From Providencia rettgeri (lineage in GTDB: Bacteria > Pseudomonadota > Gammaproteobacteria > Enterobacterales > Enterobacteriaceae), in NCBI RefSeq assembly GCF_013702265.1, contig NZ_CP059348.1, positions 1,426,001 through 1,490,000 on the forward strand: DNA of 64,000 nt, given 5' to 3'. Numbering within the stretch: position 1 is the first letter of the stretch; each line of letters starts with the position of its first letter. Of this stretch, positions 1 to 7,874 are shown in pieces. The translations under genes and the position numbers were made by a program. The notes under the pieces were generated by a model that saw nothing but the letters and a program-made list of their open reading frames with translations, was not told the DNA's origin and did not search any database.

Positions 1-1058
1 CAAATAACGGGAACATCGTCGGTGACAGTGTCCGGGCGTCATTAATGGCACGTGCTGGCTATGATGAAGTTCATGCTGACAACCCATATAACTGCATGAC
101 ACTCCGCGAATTAGCCCGTATGTCACTGGCTGATCGCGGCGTGGGTGTTGCAAGCTATAACCCAATGCAGATGATCGCAATGGCGTTTACTCACACCACC
201 TCTGATTTTGGTAATATTTTACTGGATGTTGCCAACAAATCTATTTTACAGGGCTGGGATGAGGCTGAGGAAACGTTTGATCTATGGACGAAGAAAGGGC
301 AACTCAGCGATTTTAAAACTGCAACTCGTGTCGGCATGGGGGGCTTTAATTCGATTCGTGAAGTTCGTGAAGGGGCAGAGTATAAATATGTCACCACGAG
401 CGACAAAAAAGAGACGATTGCACTTGCTACCTACGGGGAGCTTTTTAGTATTTCGCGACAAGCCATCATCAACGATGACATGTCAATGCTAACCGATATC
501 CCAATGAAGTTAGGGCGTGCTGCTAAAGCCACCATTGGCGATTTGGTTTACGTTATTCTGACGAAAAATGGAAAAATGCAATCTGACAGTAAGCCACTCT
601 TTGGTGCAGATCATGGCAACAGTATTAAAGGCGGTATGGACGTTGACACTATTGCCAATGGTCGAACAGCCATGCGCAAGCAAAAAGAAGGCGAGCGAGC
701 GTTAAATATTCGCCCTGCATTTATGCTTGTGCCAACAGCATTAGAAATCGCAGCGATTCAGGTTGTTGGCTCTGGTAGCGTAAAAGGCGCAGACGTGAAT
801 GCCAACATCATCAACCCTATTCGTAATATTGCCGAAATCATTACTGAACCACGCTTAGATGCTAATAGCGATACCACATGGTATATGACCTCAGCAAAAG
901 GCACTGACACTATTGAAGTCGCTTATTTAAATGGTGTTGATGTTCCTTATATTGACCAACAAGAAGGGTTTACTTCTGATGGCGTAACCACAAAAGTTCG
1001 CATTGATGCGGGTGTTGCGCCTATTGATTACCGCGGCTTGCTTCGTGTTGAAGCTTAA
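1..1058 (+). CDS. Phage major capsid protein, C-terminal part of a probable prohead protease/capsid fusion (5' truncated by window)
   Basis: The frame is open from base 3, so the gene starts before the window; the ATG at 45 has no ribosome binding site and lies inside the conserved part. The visible 350 or so residues resemble the Mu gpT-like major head subunit domain found at the C-terminus of phage proteins that fuse a ClpP-like prohead protease to the capsid protein. The segment from MTLRELARMSLADRGVGV onward is typical of that family. The protease half would lie upstream. It forms the icosahedral shell. A terminator-like hairpin follows it at 1084. The assignment to a capsid protein is firm; the fusion to a protease is inferred from the family and from the open upstream frame. 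Confidence 0.85.
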   Translation, partial: NNGNIVGDSVRASLMARAGYDEVHADNPYNCMTLRELARMSLADRGVGVASYNPMQMIAMAFTHTTSDFGNILLDVANKSILQGWDEAEETFDLWTKKGQLSDFKTATRVGMGGFNSIREVREGAEYKYVTTSDKKETIALATYGELFSISRQAIINDDMSMLTDIPMKLGRAAKATIGDLVYVILTKNGKMQSDSKPLFGADHGNSIKGGMDVDTIANGRTAMRKQKEGERALNIRPAFMLVPTALEIAAIQVVGSGSVKGADVNANIINPIRNIAEIITEPRLDANSDTTWYMTSAKGTDTIEVAYLNGVDVPYIDQQEGFTSDGVTTKVRIDAGVAPIDYRGLLRVEA

Positions 1059-1083
1059 TTCTAATTGTTAAATTAATCATATT

Positions 1084-1102
1084 GCCCTGACGGGCTTTTT
1101 TT
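1084..1102 (+). terminator. Intrinsic terminator after the capsid gene
   Basis: A GCCC/GGGC stem with a four-base loop is followed by seven T residues. It sits between the capsid gene and the cement protein gene, so it should limit read-through unless the late transcript is antiterminated. Confidence 0.6.
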
Positions 1103-1113
1103 ATACCTAAAAT

Positions 1114-1138
1114 CCGGCTTTTCGGAGCCGGTAGGAGA
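1114..1138 (+). promoter_or_regulatory. Hairpin plus Shine-Dalgarno before the cement protein gene
   Basis: CCGGCT (1114-1119) pairs with AGCCGG (1126-1131) around a six-base loop, and the ribosome binding site TAGGAGA follows at once. The hairpin may protect the 5' end of a processed message or insulate the ribosome binding site. The function is inferred. Confidence 0.45.
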
Positions 1139-1142
1139 CATT

Positions 1143-1493
1143 ATGGCTAAGAATTACCAGCAACAGGGTTTGACTGTTGAGATTATTAATACCTCAGCGA
1201 AAGATAGCATTCTAAGTGGATCTCTTGTGATGGTTGGCGTTTTGGCTTGCGTCGCGGCGACAAACATTGCTCCTGGTGAAATCGGTGATGGTTTTGCCGA
1301 GGGGGTTTATTTACTTCCTAAAAAAGCGGGTGTGGCATTGACGACTGGTCAAGCTGTAACCGCTGAAAAAGGCATTGTTGCGGATAAGGGTGGTGCTGCG
1401 GTAGGCGTAACATGGTCAGCTGCGGAAGCGGGTGATGAAATGGTCGCGGTGAAGCTTAACATTTTCCCAGCAGCAGCTGCCGCTGGTGGTTAA
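1143..1493 (+). CDS. DUF2190 capsid cement (decoration) protein
   Basis: This 116-residue protein has the DUF2190 pattern: a short N-terminal strand, a repeated beta-rich core with alternating Val, Gly and Ala, and an Ala-rich C-terminus. Members are small trimeric proteins that decorate and stabilise expanded capsids, in the same role as lambda gpD though unrelated in sequence. Its place directly after the major capsid gene fits. The start at 1143 has a good Shine-Dalgarno (AGGAGA) six bases upstream. It is followed after three bases by the next gene. Confidence 0.75.
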   Translation: MAKNYQQQGLTVEIINTSAKDSILSGSLVMVGVLACVAATNIAPGEIGDGFAEGVYLLPKKAGVALTTGQAVTAEKGIVADKGGAAVGVTWSAAEAGDEMVAVKLNIFPAAAAAGG

Positions 1494-1496
1494 TCC

Positions 1497-1790
1497 ATGA
1501 GTGCGTTTGAGCGATTAACGGATCGAATGGACGCACTCACAGCAAAGCGGATGGGGAAGCCTATTTCTATTAACGGCACGGAACATATTGGGGTGGATTC
1601 TCATTTTCTACCTGAATTTGGTCCGGTTACGGGTGATGGGATTTCCTATGTCATTTTTTCTGATTCATTTAAGCCCGGAAAGAATGACCGCGTTATTGCT
1701 GATGGGATCCATTACACAGCCACTCGCCGACAGCGATTTAATGGCAAGTGGATGCTTTTTCTGGAGGTTGTTGACGATGAAGGGGATTGA
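1497..1790 (+). CDS. Small head-tail joining protein (lambda FII-position, phage ATP-binding-like family)
   Basis: This 97-residue protein matches the small prophage family often labelled ATP-binding sugar transporter-like or head-tail adaptor. The label is historical; a transport role is very unlikely. Its position between the capsid genes and the Z/U tail completion genes corresponds to lambda FII, which forms the interface between the portal complex and the tail. The compact beta-rich sequence with FSDSF and FNGKWMLFLEVV strands agrees with a FII-like fold. It overlaps the start of the next gene by 14 bases. Confidence 0.6.
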   Translation: MSAFERLTDRMDALTAKRMGKPISINGTEHIGVDSHFLPEFGPVTGDGISYVIFSDSFKPGKNDRVIADGIHYTATRRQRFNGKWMLFLEVVDDEGD

Positions 1791-2334
1791 TGACGCAATT
1801 CGTAATCTAAATGTCATTGTTGATAAGGTCACGCCCATTGCGACCGCACAAGCGATTAACCGGGTTGCTGCAAGAGCGATAAGCCGTAGCGTCAAGCAGG
1901 TTTCTAAAGAAGTGCGAATCCAGCAAAAAATTATCCGTAAGCGCGTTAAGTTCAGTAAGGCGAGTTCAAAACATGGAACCCCAAAAGCCCGCGTTACTGT
2001 TAACCGAGGGAATCTCCCTGCTATCGTACTCGGTACCGCACGAGTTCAATTATCGAGAAGCAGGAATTCAGGTCATCGAATGGGTAGCACTTTAAAAGTG
2101 GGGAAATTCACGTTTCATAATGCGTTTATTCAGCAACTCAACAATGGCCGCTGGCATGTAATGCAGCGTGTTGGTAAGAGTCGATATCCTATTGAAGTGG
2201 TGAAAATCCCTGTCTCAAAACCACTGACTGAGGCTTTTGAGGAACACGCTATTAATGTTCGAGAATCGGATATCGATAAAGAAGTGCGCTATGCATTAAA
2301 TAATCAGTTAAGGCTGTACTTTAAGGAGGGATAG
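1777..2334 (+). CDS. Minor tail protein Z-like (tail completion)
   Basis: This 185-residue protein resembles lambda gpZ (192 residues), which acts late in tail completion and helps position DNA for ejection. The N-terminus (MKGIDDAIRNLNVIVDKV) and the basic RSVKQVSKEVRIQQKIIRKRVKFSKAS region are typical; I split that motif only for description. I chose the ATG at 1777 because GGAGG lies ten bases upstream inside the preceding gene and because the longer open frame from 1588 lacks family similarity and covers the previous gene. Its stop shares one base with the GTG start of the next gene, an arrangement that suggests translational coupling. Confidence 0.8.
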   Translation: MKGIDDAIRNLNVIVDKVTPIATAQAINRVAARAISRSVKQVSKEVRIQQKIIRKRVKFSKASSKHGTPKARVTVNRGNLPAIVLGTARVQLSRSRNSGHRMGSTLKVGKFTFHNAFIQQLNNGRWHVMQRVGKSRYPIEVVKIPVSKPLTEAFEEHAINVRESDIDKEVRYALNNQLRLYFKEG

Positions 2335-2732
2335 TGATTGTTCACACTCGAATTCGCAATACAGTCATACAGCACTTAAATGAGCGCTTTCCGAATATCA
2401 AAACGTATGATGGTCGGCCAACTCATTTTGATGAATCAGAACTGCCTGTCATTGCTGTTTATCTTACAGAGCCAAGACCGGATCCTTATTATCTGGATTC
2501 CAATCAATGGACAGCCATTCTCCACCTCGAACTTTTCCTTAAATCATCCGTACCCGATGCCACGTTAGATAAGTGGGTCGAGGAAAAATTATATCCAGCG
2601 GTTGCTGATATGACTGATTTAGGGGAAGTGATTACTGATATGACACCGAAAGGCTATGACTATGACCGCGATGATGAAATGTCGTTGTGGGCCTCTGTCG
2701 ACCTTTCTTATCAAATTAAATATGAAATGTAA
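2334..2732 (+). CDS. Minor tail protein U-like (tail terminator)
   Basis: This 132-residue protein matches lambda gpU (131 residues) in length, position and sequence character, for example the NTVIQHLNERFPNIKTYDGRP start and the DLSYQIKYEM end. gpU forms a hexameric ring that stops tail tube polymerisation at the correct length and provides the surface that binds the head. It starts with GTG, overlapping the stop of the Z-like gene in a TAGTG, with GGAGG just upstream. The tail tube gene follows after 11 bases. Confidence 0.85.
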   Translation: MIVHTRIRNTVIQHLNERFPNIKTYDGRPTHFDESELPVIAVYLTEPRPDPYYLDSNQWTAILHLELFLKSSVPDATLDKWVEEKLYPAVADMTDLGEVITDMTPKGYDYDRDDEMSLWASVDLSYQIKYEM

Positions 2733-2743
2733 GGAACAGAACT

Positions 2744-3256
2744 ATGCCAACGGTACCTAATCCACTGGCGCCAGTTAAAGGCGCAGGGACTACCTTGTGG
2801 ATTTACACAGGGGAAGAAGAACAAATTACGGATCCATTAAGTGAGACTGGCTTTACTCGCCTCGGTAAAGTCAAGGAACTACAACCGGGGGAGATCACTG
2901 CGGCCAGTGAGGATGATAGCTACCTTGATGACCCTAATGGTGATTGGGAAAATACGACTCAGGGGGAGAAATCCTCCGGTGAGGCGAGCATTACGCTAGC
3001 GTGGAAGCCCGGAGAAGAGGGACAAAAAGACCTTGTAAAATGGTTTGACAGCGGTGCTTCACGTTTCTACAAAATCGCTTATCCAAACGGAACGGTTGAT
3101 TTGTTCAAAGGGTGGGTGAGTGGACTCGGTAAAACCATTCCGATCAAAGAAACAATTACGCGAACGGTAAAAATTAAAAATACGGGACGCCCAACATTGG
3201 CGGAAGAAATACCACCAAAGCCAGAAGGTAAAATAGTCGCTCAGCCTAAAGGCTAA
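2744..3256 (+). CDS. Major tail tube protein, gpV-like, single domain
   Basis: This 170-residue protein corresponds to the N-terminal tube-forming domain of lambda gpV. The start MPTVPNPLAPVKGAGTTLWI and the WKPGEEGQKDLVKWFDSG region are characteristic. Lambda gpV is 246 residues because it carries an extra immunoglobulin-like C-terminal domain; that domain is missing here and the protein ends in a short Pro- and Lys-rich tail. Hexameric rings of this protein stack to make the tail tube around the tape measure. A good Shine-Dalgarno (AAGGA) precedes the start, and a strong terminator follows. Confidence 0.88.
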   Translation: MPTVPNPLAPVKGAGTTLWIYTGEEEQITDPLSETGFTRLGKVKELQPGEITAASEDDSYLDDPNGDWENTTQGEKSSGEASITLAWKPGEEGQKDLVKWFDSGASRFYKIAYPNGTVDLFKGWVSGLGKTIPIKETITRTVKIKNTGRPTLAEEIPPKPEGKIVAQPKG

Positions 3257-3276
3257 CTCGCCAGATCAATCATATG

Positions 3277-3301
3277 GCCACACTTGATGTGGCTTTTTTT
3301 T
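3277..3301 (+). terminator. Intrinsic terminator after the tail tube gene
   Basis: GCCACA pairs with TGTGGC around a five-base loop and is followed by eight T residues. It separates the tail tube gene from the inserted rha-like gene. Confidence 0.8.
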
Positions 3302-3353
3302 ATTTTCTCTCCCGTGCACCGAAAGCACATTCGTACGTAATACATCGAGCCAA

Positions 3354-3447
3354 TATTTAGGTAATGAGCCTTTGAGGGGATCAGTTATAGCTGGTGTCGC
3401 TTCGATGGGCTGGTTTCCTATTTCGGCAAGGGTTCATTACTAAATAA
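3354..3447 (+). ncRNA. Structured leader before the rha-like gene; candidate c4-like phage regulatory RNA
   Basis: Bases 3361-3374 pair with 3427-3440 in a 14-bp stem with only two G-U pairs. After a one-base bulge at 3360 the helix extends by about six more A-T pairs (3354-3359 with 3441-3446). The helix encloses 52 bases that can form further short hairpins, such as CAG/CTG (3382-3393) and TCG/CGA (3397-3405). The base of the helix touches the AAGG ribosome binding site of the following gene. Phage antirepressor-type genes are often preceded by the c4 antisense RNA family, which this arrangement recalls. The structure is seen; the family assignment is a guess. Confidence 0.5.
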
Positions 3448-3457
3448 GGTAAGCACC

Positions 3458-3988
3458 ATGAATAATACGGTAGTTATTCCCGAATTTAATTTCCAAAAGA
3501 TGGTTATGGCATCCGATGGGCAAATATTCACAACTAGTAAAAAGATTGCTGATTATTTTGGCAAGCGACATGACAACGTTTTGCGGAAAATTAGACAGGT
3601 CAGAGATGAGTGCCCTGATGATTTCGCCCACCTCAATTTTGAGGAGATTGATTTTATTGATAAAAATGGCGACGTTCAGCCAATGTTTAAATTAACAAAA
3701 GATGGTTACATTTTGGTTGTCATGGGATTCACGGGGAAAATGGCTACCTTAATTAAGGTTAAATACATCGAAGCATTTAACTGGATGGCAGAGCAAATTA
3801 GTCGCTGGAAAGATTTAGGTGAAGAGGCTCAACATCGTCACGCGTTAAAAGTGGCTAAGTCAGAATTAAAAGGTCGACTTGGCAGCCAGTTAATGAATGG
3901 GCGAAAGAAAGAGAAGAAGGTATTGCAATTGGAGTACGAACAAATCCTTTCACTCACACAACCAAAATTATTATTTGTAGATGAATAG
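3458..3988 (+). CDS. Rha-family phage regulatory protein (moron)
   Basis: This 176-residue protein has the pRha domain in roughly residues 15-105: a DNA-binding-like helix-turn-helix (FTTSKKIADYFGKRHDNVLR), then FxLTKDGYILVVMGFTGKMA, which is the family hallmark. Rha of phage P22 and relatives interferes with lytic growth when certain host factors are absent; other members act as antirepressors. It is not part of the lambda tail module. It lies between the tube gene and the tail chaperone gene with its own leader and its own terminator, which is the pattern of a moron that may be expressed from the lysogen. No recognisable C-terminal ORF6N or KilA domain follows; the last 60 residues are basic and unassigned. 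Confidence 0.85.
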   Translation: MNNTVVIPEFNFQKMVMASDGQIFTTSKKIADYFGKRHDNVLRKIRQVRDECPDDFAHLNFEEIDFIDKNGDVQPMFKLTKDGYILVVMGFTGKMATLIKVKYIEAFNWMAEQISRWKDLGEEAQHRHALKVAKSELKGRLGSQLMNGRKKEKKVLQLEYEQILSLTQPKLLFVDE

Positions 3989-4008
3989 GTCGCTTAGCGA
4001 CCTTTTTT
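3988..4008 (+). terminator. Intrinsic terminator after the rha-like gene
   Basis: GGTCGC pairs perfectly with GCGACC around a TTA loop and is followed by six T residues. The stem begins at the last base of the rha-like stop codon. Confidence 0.85.
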
Positions 4009-4031
4009 ATTTTCAACCAAAGGGTATCAAT

Positions 4032-4415
4032 ATGTTTTTAAAGAAAAAAGAAGTACAAATTAGCGGTGAATCAGTTGTTTTGCACGAACTGTCAGCATTA
4101 CAACGTGCAGATTATTTTGATTTTTTAGCATTAAAGGAAAAAGAGTCTAGCAATCTGGAAGGCATTGAATTTGCAGCAAAATCAATGCGCCAAATTGCAG
4201 AAAGTAATGTTTGGTTAGTTTCCCGTTCCCTGTGGCATAGCGACCGAGATCGAGAGGTTGAAGAGGTATATGAAGAGGTTGCCTTAACGTGGAGTTCATC
4301 GGCACTGGAAGAGGCAGTTTCTGTTATTTCTGAAATCAGTGGAATGAAAGGCGATGCCCAAGAATCTTCCGCCGAAGGTGAAGAGACTAATGAACAAGAT
4401 TCAATGGGAAAATAG
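4032..4415 (+). CDS. Tail assembly chaperone gpG-like
   Basis: This 127-residue protein occupies the position of lambda gpG (140 residues) and has its features: the MFLKKKEVQISGESVVLHEL start, a helical middle and an acidic, low-complexity C-terminus. gpG coats the tape measure protein before tube assembly. I chose the ATG at 4032 because AAAGGG stands upstream; the frame extends back to 3981 but those codons overlap the rha-like gene and its terminator. The last codons ATG-GGA-AAA-TAG contain the slippery heptamer that yields the GT fusion. Confidence 0.85.
   Translation: MFLKKKEVQISGESVVLHELSALQRADYFDFLALKEKESSNLEGIEFAAKSMRQIAESNVWLVSRSLWHSDRDREVEEVYEEVALTWSSSALEEAVSVISEISGMKGDAQESSAEGEETNEQDSMGK
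4406..4412 (+). promoter_or_regulatory. Programmed -1 frameshift slippery heptamer GGGAAAA
   Basis: In the zero frame the heptamer reads G-GGA-AAA immediately before the TAG stop of the G-like gene. A one-base slip back continues as ATA-GCC-AGC-CGT and joins the T frame without interruption. Lambda uses GGGAAAG at the same place for the gpG/gpGT ratio. The site, its phase and the downstream frame are all seen directly. Confidence 0.93.
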
Positions 4416-4753
4416 CCAGCCGTGAGCGCACGTTTGCCTTGCGCCTTGCGCGTGAGTTTGGTCGACCTGATTGGCGCAGAATGCTCAGTGAAATGAGTGC
4501 AACTGAATATAACGATTGGGTTGATCATTTTAGTCGAACGCCATTTATGCCGCAATTGATTGATGTTGAGTTTGCTGCTTTGCATGGTTCCGTTTATTCA
4601 GCCATGTGCGGTGCAAAAACTGAAATAACCGATTTCATGCTGCTAACTGACATAGAACCTAATGATGAGGATATGCCAGATGACGTTATTCAATCAGTCA
4701 GCGAGGGAATTACGGGAGGGGTAAGATATGAGCAGCCAAATCGCGGATCTTGA
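4412..4753 (+). CDS. gpT-like extension, made as a GT frameshift fusion
   Basis: This frame encodes the T part of the tail assembly chaperone. It is open from the slippery site and encodes IASRERTFALRLAREFGRPD and onward, a strongly conserved start of the T domain. The fusion product, read from 4032 to 4412 and then again from 4412, would be about 240 residues (lambda gpGT is 279). The T domain recruits tube protein to the G-coated tape measure. A separate start within this frame (for example TTG at 4439) would remove conserved residues, so independent translation is unlikely. It overlaps the tape measure gene by 26 bases. Confidence 0.88.
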   Translation: MASRERTFALRLAREFGRPDWRRMLSEMSATEYNDWVDHFSRTPFMPQLIDVEFAALHGSVYSAMCGAKTEITDFMLLTDIEPNDEDMPDDVIQSVSEGITGGVRYEQPNRGS

Positions 4754-7700
4754 GATTAAAATTGGCGCTAATACGACGGAGTTTCTTGAAAAAGCAGGTC
4801 GAGTCGAAAGGCAATTGACTGAACAAGAGCGTCGCGAGCAAGCATCAATTAAGCGCCAGCAAGATTTCATTGAAAGACAATCAGCTAAGGCAGAAGCCGC
4901 CCTTCAGCGCTCGCGGTCCCAGTTAAAACAGTTTGAAAAAGAGTCTATTTCTGCGGAACAAAAAGAGTCAGCCATGCGACGCTTGGCTCAAAAGGAAATG
5001 GACGAAACACATCAGAAAATTCAACAAATTATGCAGGCAGAGACCAAAAGAGCGGGGTCTGCACGTAACCAAGAAATTCTGGCTGAGCAATACTATACCC
5101 AACTTGATGCTGTTCAAAAATACGGGAAGGGGCTTGAGGGTCTTAATGAAGTGCGCCGTCGCATGAACCAAGACATGCAACAAGGACTATTACACGTCAA
5201 AGATTACCAAGCATTAACCTCTCAAGCTGTCGGTGCGGCAAAATCGCTTGAGCGCGCAGAGATATCAGCAACGCAGCAAAAGCAGCGATTCATTAACAAA
5301 CTTAAAGAGCAAGTTACTCAGCAAAATCTATCTCGTACTGAAATGCTGCGCATTCAAGCGGCTCAACTTGGTGTGTCGAGCGCAGCAGATGTTTATATTC
5401 GCAAGTTAGAAACTCAAAATCGCGTCATGAAGGGGGTTACTTTAACCTCTGGGCAGTACCGCCAAGCAATGCGACAGCTGCCGATGCAAATGACTGATAT
5501 TGTGACGTCGCTCGCCTCGGGTATGCCGCCATGGCTAGTGGCAGTTCAGCAAGGTGGACAAATAAAGGACTCGTTTGGTGGATTCGGTAATTCTTTAAAA
5601 GCAATTACCTCTTTGATCACCCCGTGGAAATTGGCAATGGTAGGGGGTGCTGGAGCTATTGCTGCGCTTGGTGTTGCTGCTTATCAGGGCTCGAAAGAGC
5701 TTAGTGAATACAATAAACAGTTGATTTTAACTGGCAACTACGCAGCAAAAACCAAGGGGCAGTTAAACGATCTGGCTAAATCGTTATCTGGTGAGGGAAT
5801 TACTCAGTACAAAATGGCTGATGCTTTGGCTCAAGTTGTTGGTTCTGGTTCATTTACTGGCGCTCAAGTTGATATGGTGGCCAGCGTTGCAGCCAAGATG
5901 GAAAAAGCTACTGGACAATCAGTCGATGAGACAATTAAGCAGTTTCAGCGACTTAAAGATCAGCCAGTTCAGGCGGTGATGGAACTCGATAAATCTATGC
6001 ATTTTCTGACGGCAACACAGCTGGAGCAAATAGCAACTCTTGAAGAGCAGGGTAGGAAAACAGAGTCAACCAAGCTGGCGTGGGAGCTTTTTTCTACTGC
6101 AATGAATGAACGAAGCAAGCAAATAAGTGAAAATTTAGGTACGCTTGAAACTGCATGGAAATGGGTGGGGGAAGCTGCTCAAAATGCTTGGAATCAGATG
6201 CTTAATGTAGGTCGTTCTGTTTCTGTACAAGAGAAATTAGATGCAAAAGTTAAGCAATTGATTGCTCTTAAAAAAGAACTAGAACTAGCTGAAAAAGGTA
6301 GCGTACCTGATTCAACTGGTTATGGTATTGGAAGAACCACTGAGTCTTTTTTAAATCAGAATGCCACGAGAAATTTAGAGTCGAACAAGACTTTAGTTAA
6401 AAATCTAACTTCAGAAATTAAAACGTTGCAAAATCAAGTTGCTAATGAGGAGTCATTTAAATCAGGGACAAATGCTATTACTGAATTTAATGAGAAAATG
6501 AAAAAGCAACTTGAGGCAGACTTAGCATTAAAAAAGAAATATGAGACAACAGAAGAAAAGCACCAAAGTGAGTTGAGAAGAATCAGGAATGATGAATACG
6601 CCTCTCAATCTGCAAAAGATGAAGCCATTAAGCGAGAAAAGGAGCGGTACCAAAAGGAATTAGACCGTAAAACACCCAAAGGCAAAGCCTATAAGCCTGA
6701 TCTTGGTATAAGGAAAGATGAGTCCTCACAGGCTGAACTAACATCACTTCAAGCTCAGCTGAAACTTCTCCAGCAACATGCTAGTGCAACGGATTTTATC
6801 AGCCAACAACGGAAAAACTTTCAACTAGAGCAGGCTAAATTTAGTGTTCTAGAGGAAGCGAGTAAAAAAAGGAAATTATCTCTTGATGAGCAATCTTTGC
6901 TAAAAAACAAAGGAAGTATCCTTGCAAATAAAAAGGCACTCGCAGAAGTTGGCGACCAGGTATCACGCCAAGAGCATCTTAATAAACTTAGCGACCAAGC
7001 TGATAAATATGCCAAGCAGCAGGAAGCAAGGCAAAGGGCCATTACTGAGTCATTGGGCTTATCATCACGTGAGCTTCAAAGAGCTTTGGAGATTGAGCAA
7101 CTAAGATCTACCTATGGCGGAGAACCTCAGTGGGCACAAGTTCAGGCTTCAAAAATGGAAACATTCAAGCAAGAAGATGCAGCCCGTCAAGACTGGTTTG
7201 CTGGCATGAAAACAGCGTGGGGCGACTATAGGGACTCAGCGCTCGATGCAAATGCTCAAATTCAAAGTGTTACTTCAGCGACATTAAATGGCTTTAGCTC
7301 ACAATTGGCTGAAACGTTAACTGGCGGAGAGGCTAGTTTTAGAGATTTTACTAGATCAATATTAAAAATGTTGACTGAGATCGCGTTGAAAATGTCTATT
7401 GTTAAGGGGTTTGAGGCGTTTGGTTTTGGTGGCGGATCAGTTGTTGCTAATGCTAATGGTGGGGTCTATAACACTCCTGGGCTAAGTGCATACAGTGGGC
7501 AAATTGTATCAAAACCAACACTTTTCCCATTTGCTCGTGGTGCTGGACTAATGGGCGAAGCAGGGCCAGAGGCGATTTTACCACTTAGGCGTGGTATTGA
7601 CGGAAAACTAGGTGTTGTAGCTGCAAATTCCAATAAAAATGCTGGTGGCTTTTACCAAACTAATCATATCACTATTCAAAATGATGGTAGTAATGGAGAG

Positions 7701-7796
7701 ATTGGACCGCAAGCTCTTAAAATGGTCTATGACGTTGCTAAAAAAGGTGCCGAGGATTACATGAGAACTCAGCGTCGTGACGGTGGATCGTTTTAA
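4728..7796 (+). CDS. Tail length tape measure protein (gpH-like)
   Basis: This 1022-residue protein is the tape measure that sets tail length and is ejected with the DNA. It has a long N-terminal coiled coil (about residues 15-230, rich in Gln, Glu, Lys), a hydrophobic stretch near residues 300-322 (LAMVGGAGAIAALGVAAYQG), further coiled coils, and the lambda-type C-terminal domain near residues 870-970 ending in a GEAGPEAILPLRRG motif. Lambda gpH is 853 residues, so by the length rule this tail should be somewhat longer than the lambda tail. A strong Shine-Dalgarno (GGGAGGGG) precedes the ATG at 4728. Confidence 0.93.
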   Translation: MSSQIADLEIKIGANTTEFLEKAGRVERQLTEQERREQASIKRQQDFIERQSAKAEAALQRSRSQLKQFEKESISAEQKESAMRRLAQKEMDETHQKIQQIMQAETKRAGSARNQEILAEQYYTQLDAVQKYGKGLEGLNEVRRRMNQDMQQGLLHVKDYQALTSQAVGAAKSLERAEISATQQKQRFINKLKEQVTQQNLSRTEMLRIQAAQLGVSSAADVYIRKLETQNRVMKGVTLTSGQYRQAMRQLPMQMTDIVTSLASGMPPWLVAVQQGGQIKDSFGGFGNSLKAITSLITPWKLAMVGGAGAIAALGVAAYQGSKELSEYNKQLILTGNYAAKTKGQLNDLAKSLSGEGITQYKMADALAQVVGSGSFTGAQVDMVASVAAKMEKATGQSVDETIKQFQRLKDQPVQAVMELDKSMHFLTATQLEQIATLEEQGRKTESTKLAWELFSTAMNERSKQISENLGTLETAWKWVGEAAQNAWNQMLNVGRSVSVQEKLDAKVKQLIALKKELELAEKGSVPDSTGYGIGRTTESFLNQNATRNLESNKTLVKNLTSEIKTLQNQVANEESFKSGTNAITEFNEKMKKQLEADLALKKKYETTEEKHQSELRRIRNDEYASQSAKDEAIKREKERYQKELDRKTPKGKAYKPDLGIRKDESSQAELTSLQAQLKLLQQHASATDFISQQRKNFQLEQAKFSVLEEASKKRKLSLDEQSLLKNKGSILANKKALAEVGDQVSRQEHLNKLSDQADKYAKQQEARQRAITESLGLSSRELQRALEIEQLRSTYGGEPQWAQVQASKMETFKQEDAARQDWFAGMKTAWGDYRDSALDANAQIQSVTSATLNGFSSQLAETLTGGEASFRDFTRSILKMLTEIALKMSIVKGFEAFGFGGGSVVANANGGVYNTPGLSAYSGQIVSKPTLFPFARGAGLMGEAGPEAILPLRRGIDGKLGVVAANSNKNAGGFYQTNHITIQNDGSNGEIGPQALKMVYDVAKKGAEDYMRTQRRDGGSF

Positions 7797-7816
7797 TAAT
7801 CAATCCTAGCAATTAG

Positions 7817-7843
7817 ATAATGCCTCCAAATTGGAGGCGTTAT
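7817..7843 (+). terminator. Long hairpin between the tape measure and M-like genes
   Basis: GCCTCCAA (7822-7829) pairs with TTGGAGGC (7831-7838), and the stem extends outward by five more pairs including a T-G pair to about 13 bp. A clean T-run is missing, the bases that follow being only AT-rich. It may be a weak terminator, a processing site or an mRNA stabiliser. Confidence 0.45.
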
Positions 7844-7874
7844 TATATTTAATTTTTATAAAATTACTGAGGGG

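Noticed and set aside
1588-1776. Longer N-terminus for the Z-like tail protein
   Set aside because: The upstream codons overlap the head-tail joining gene and do not resemble the family; GGAGG before the ATG at 1777 decides the start.
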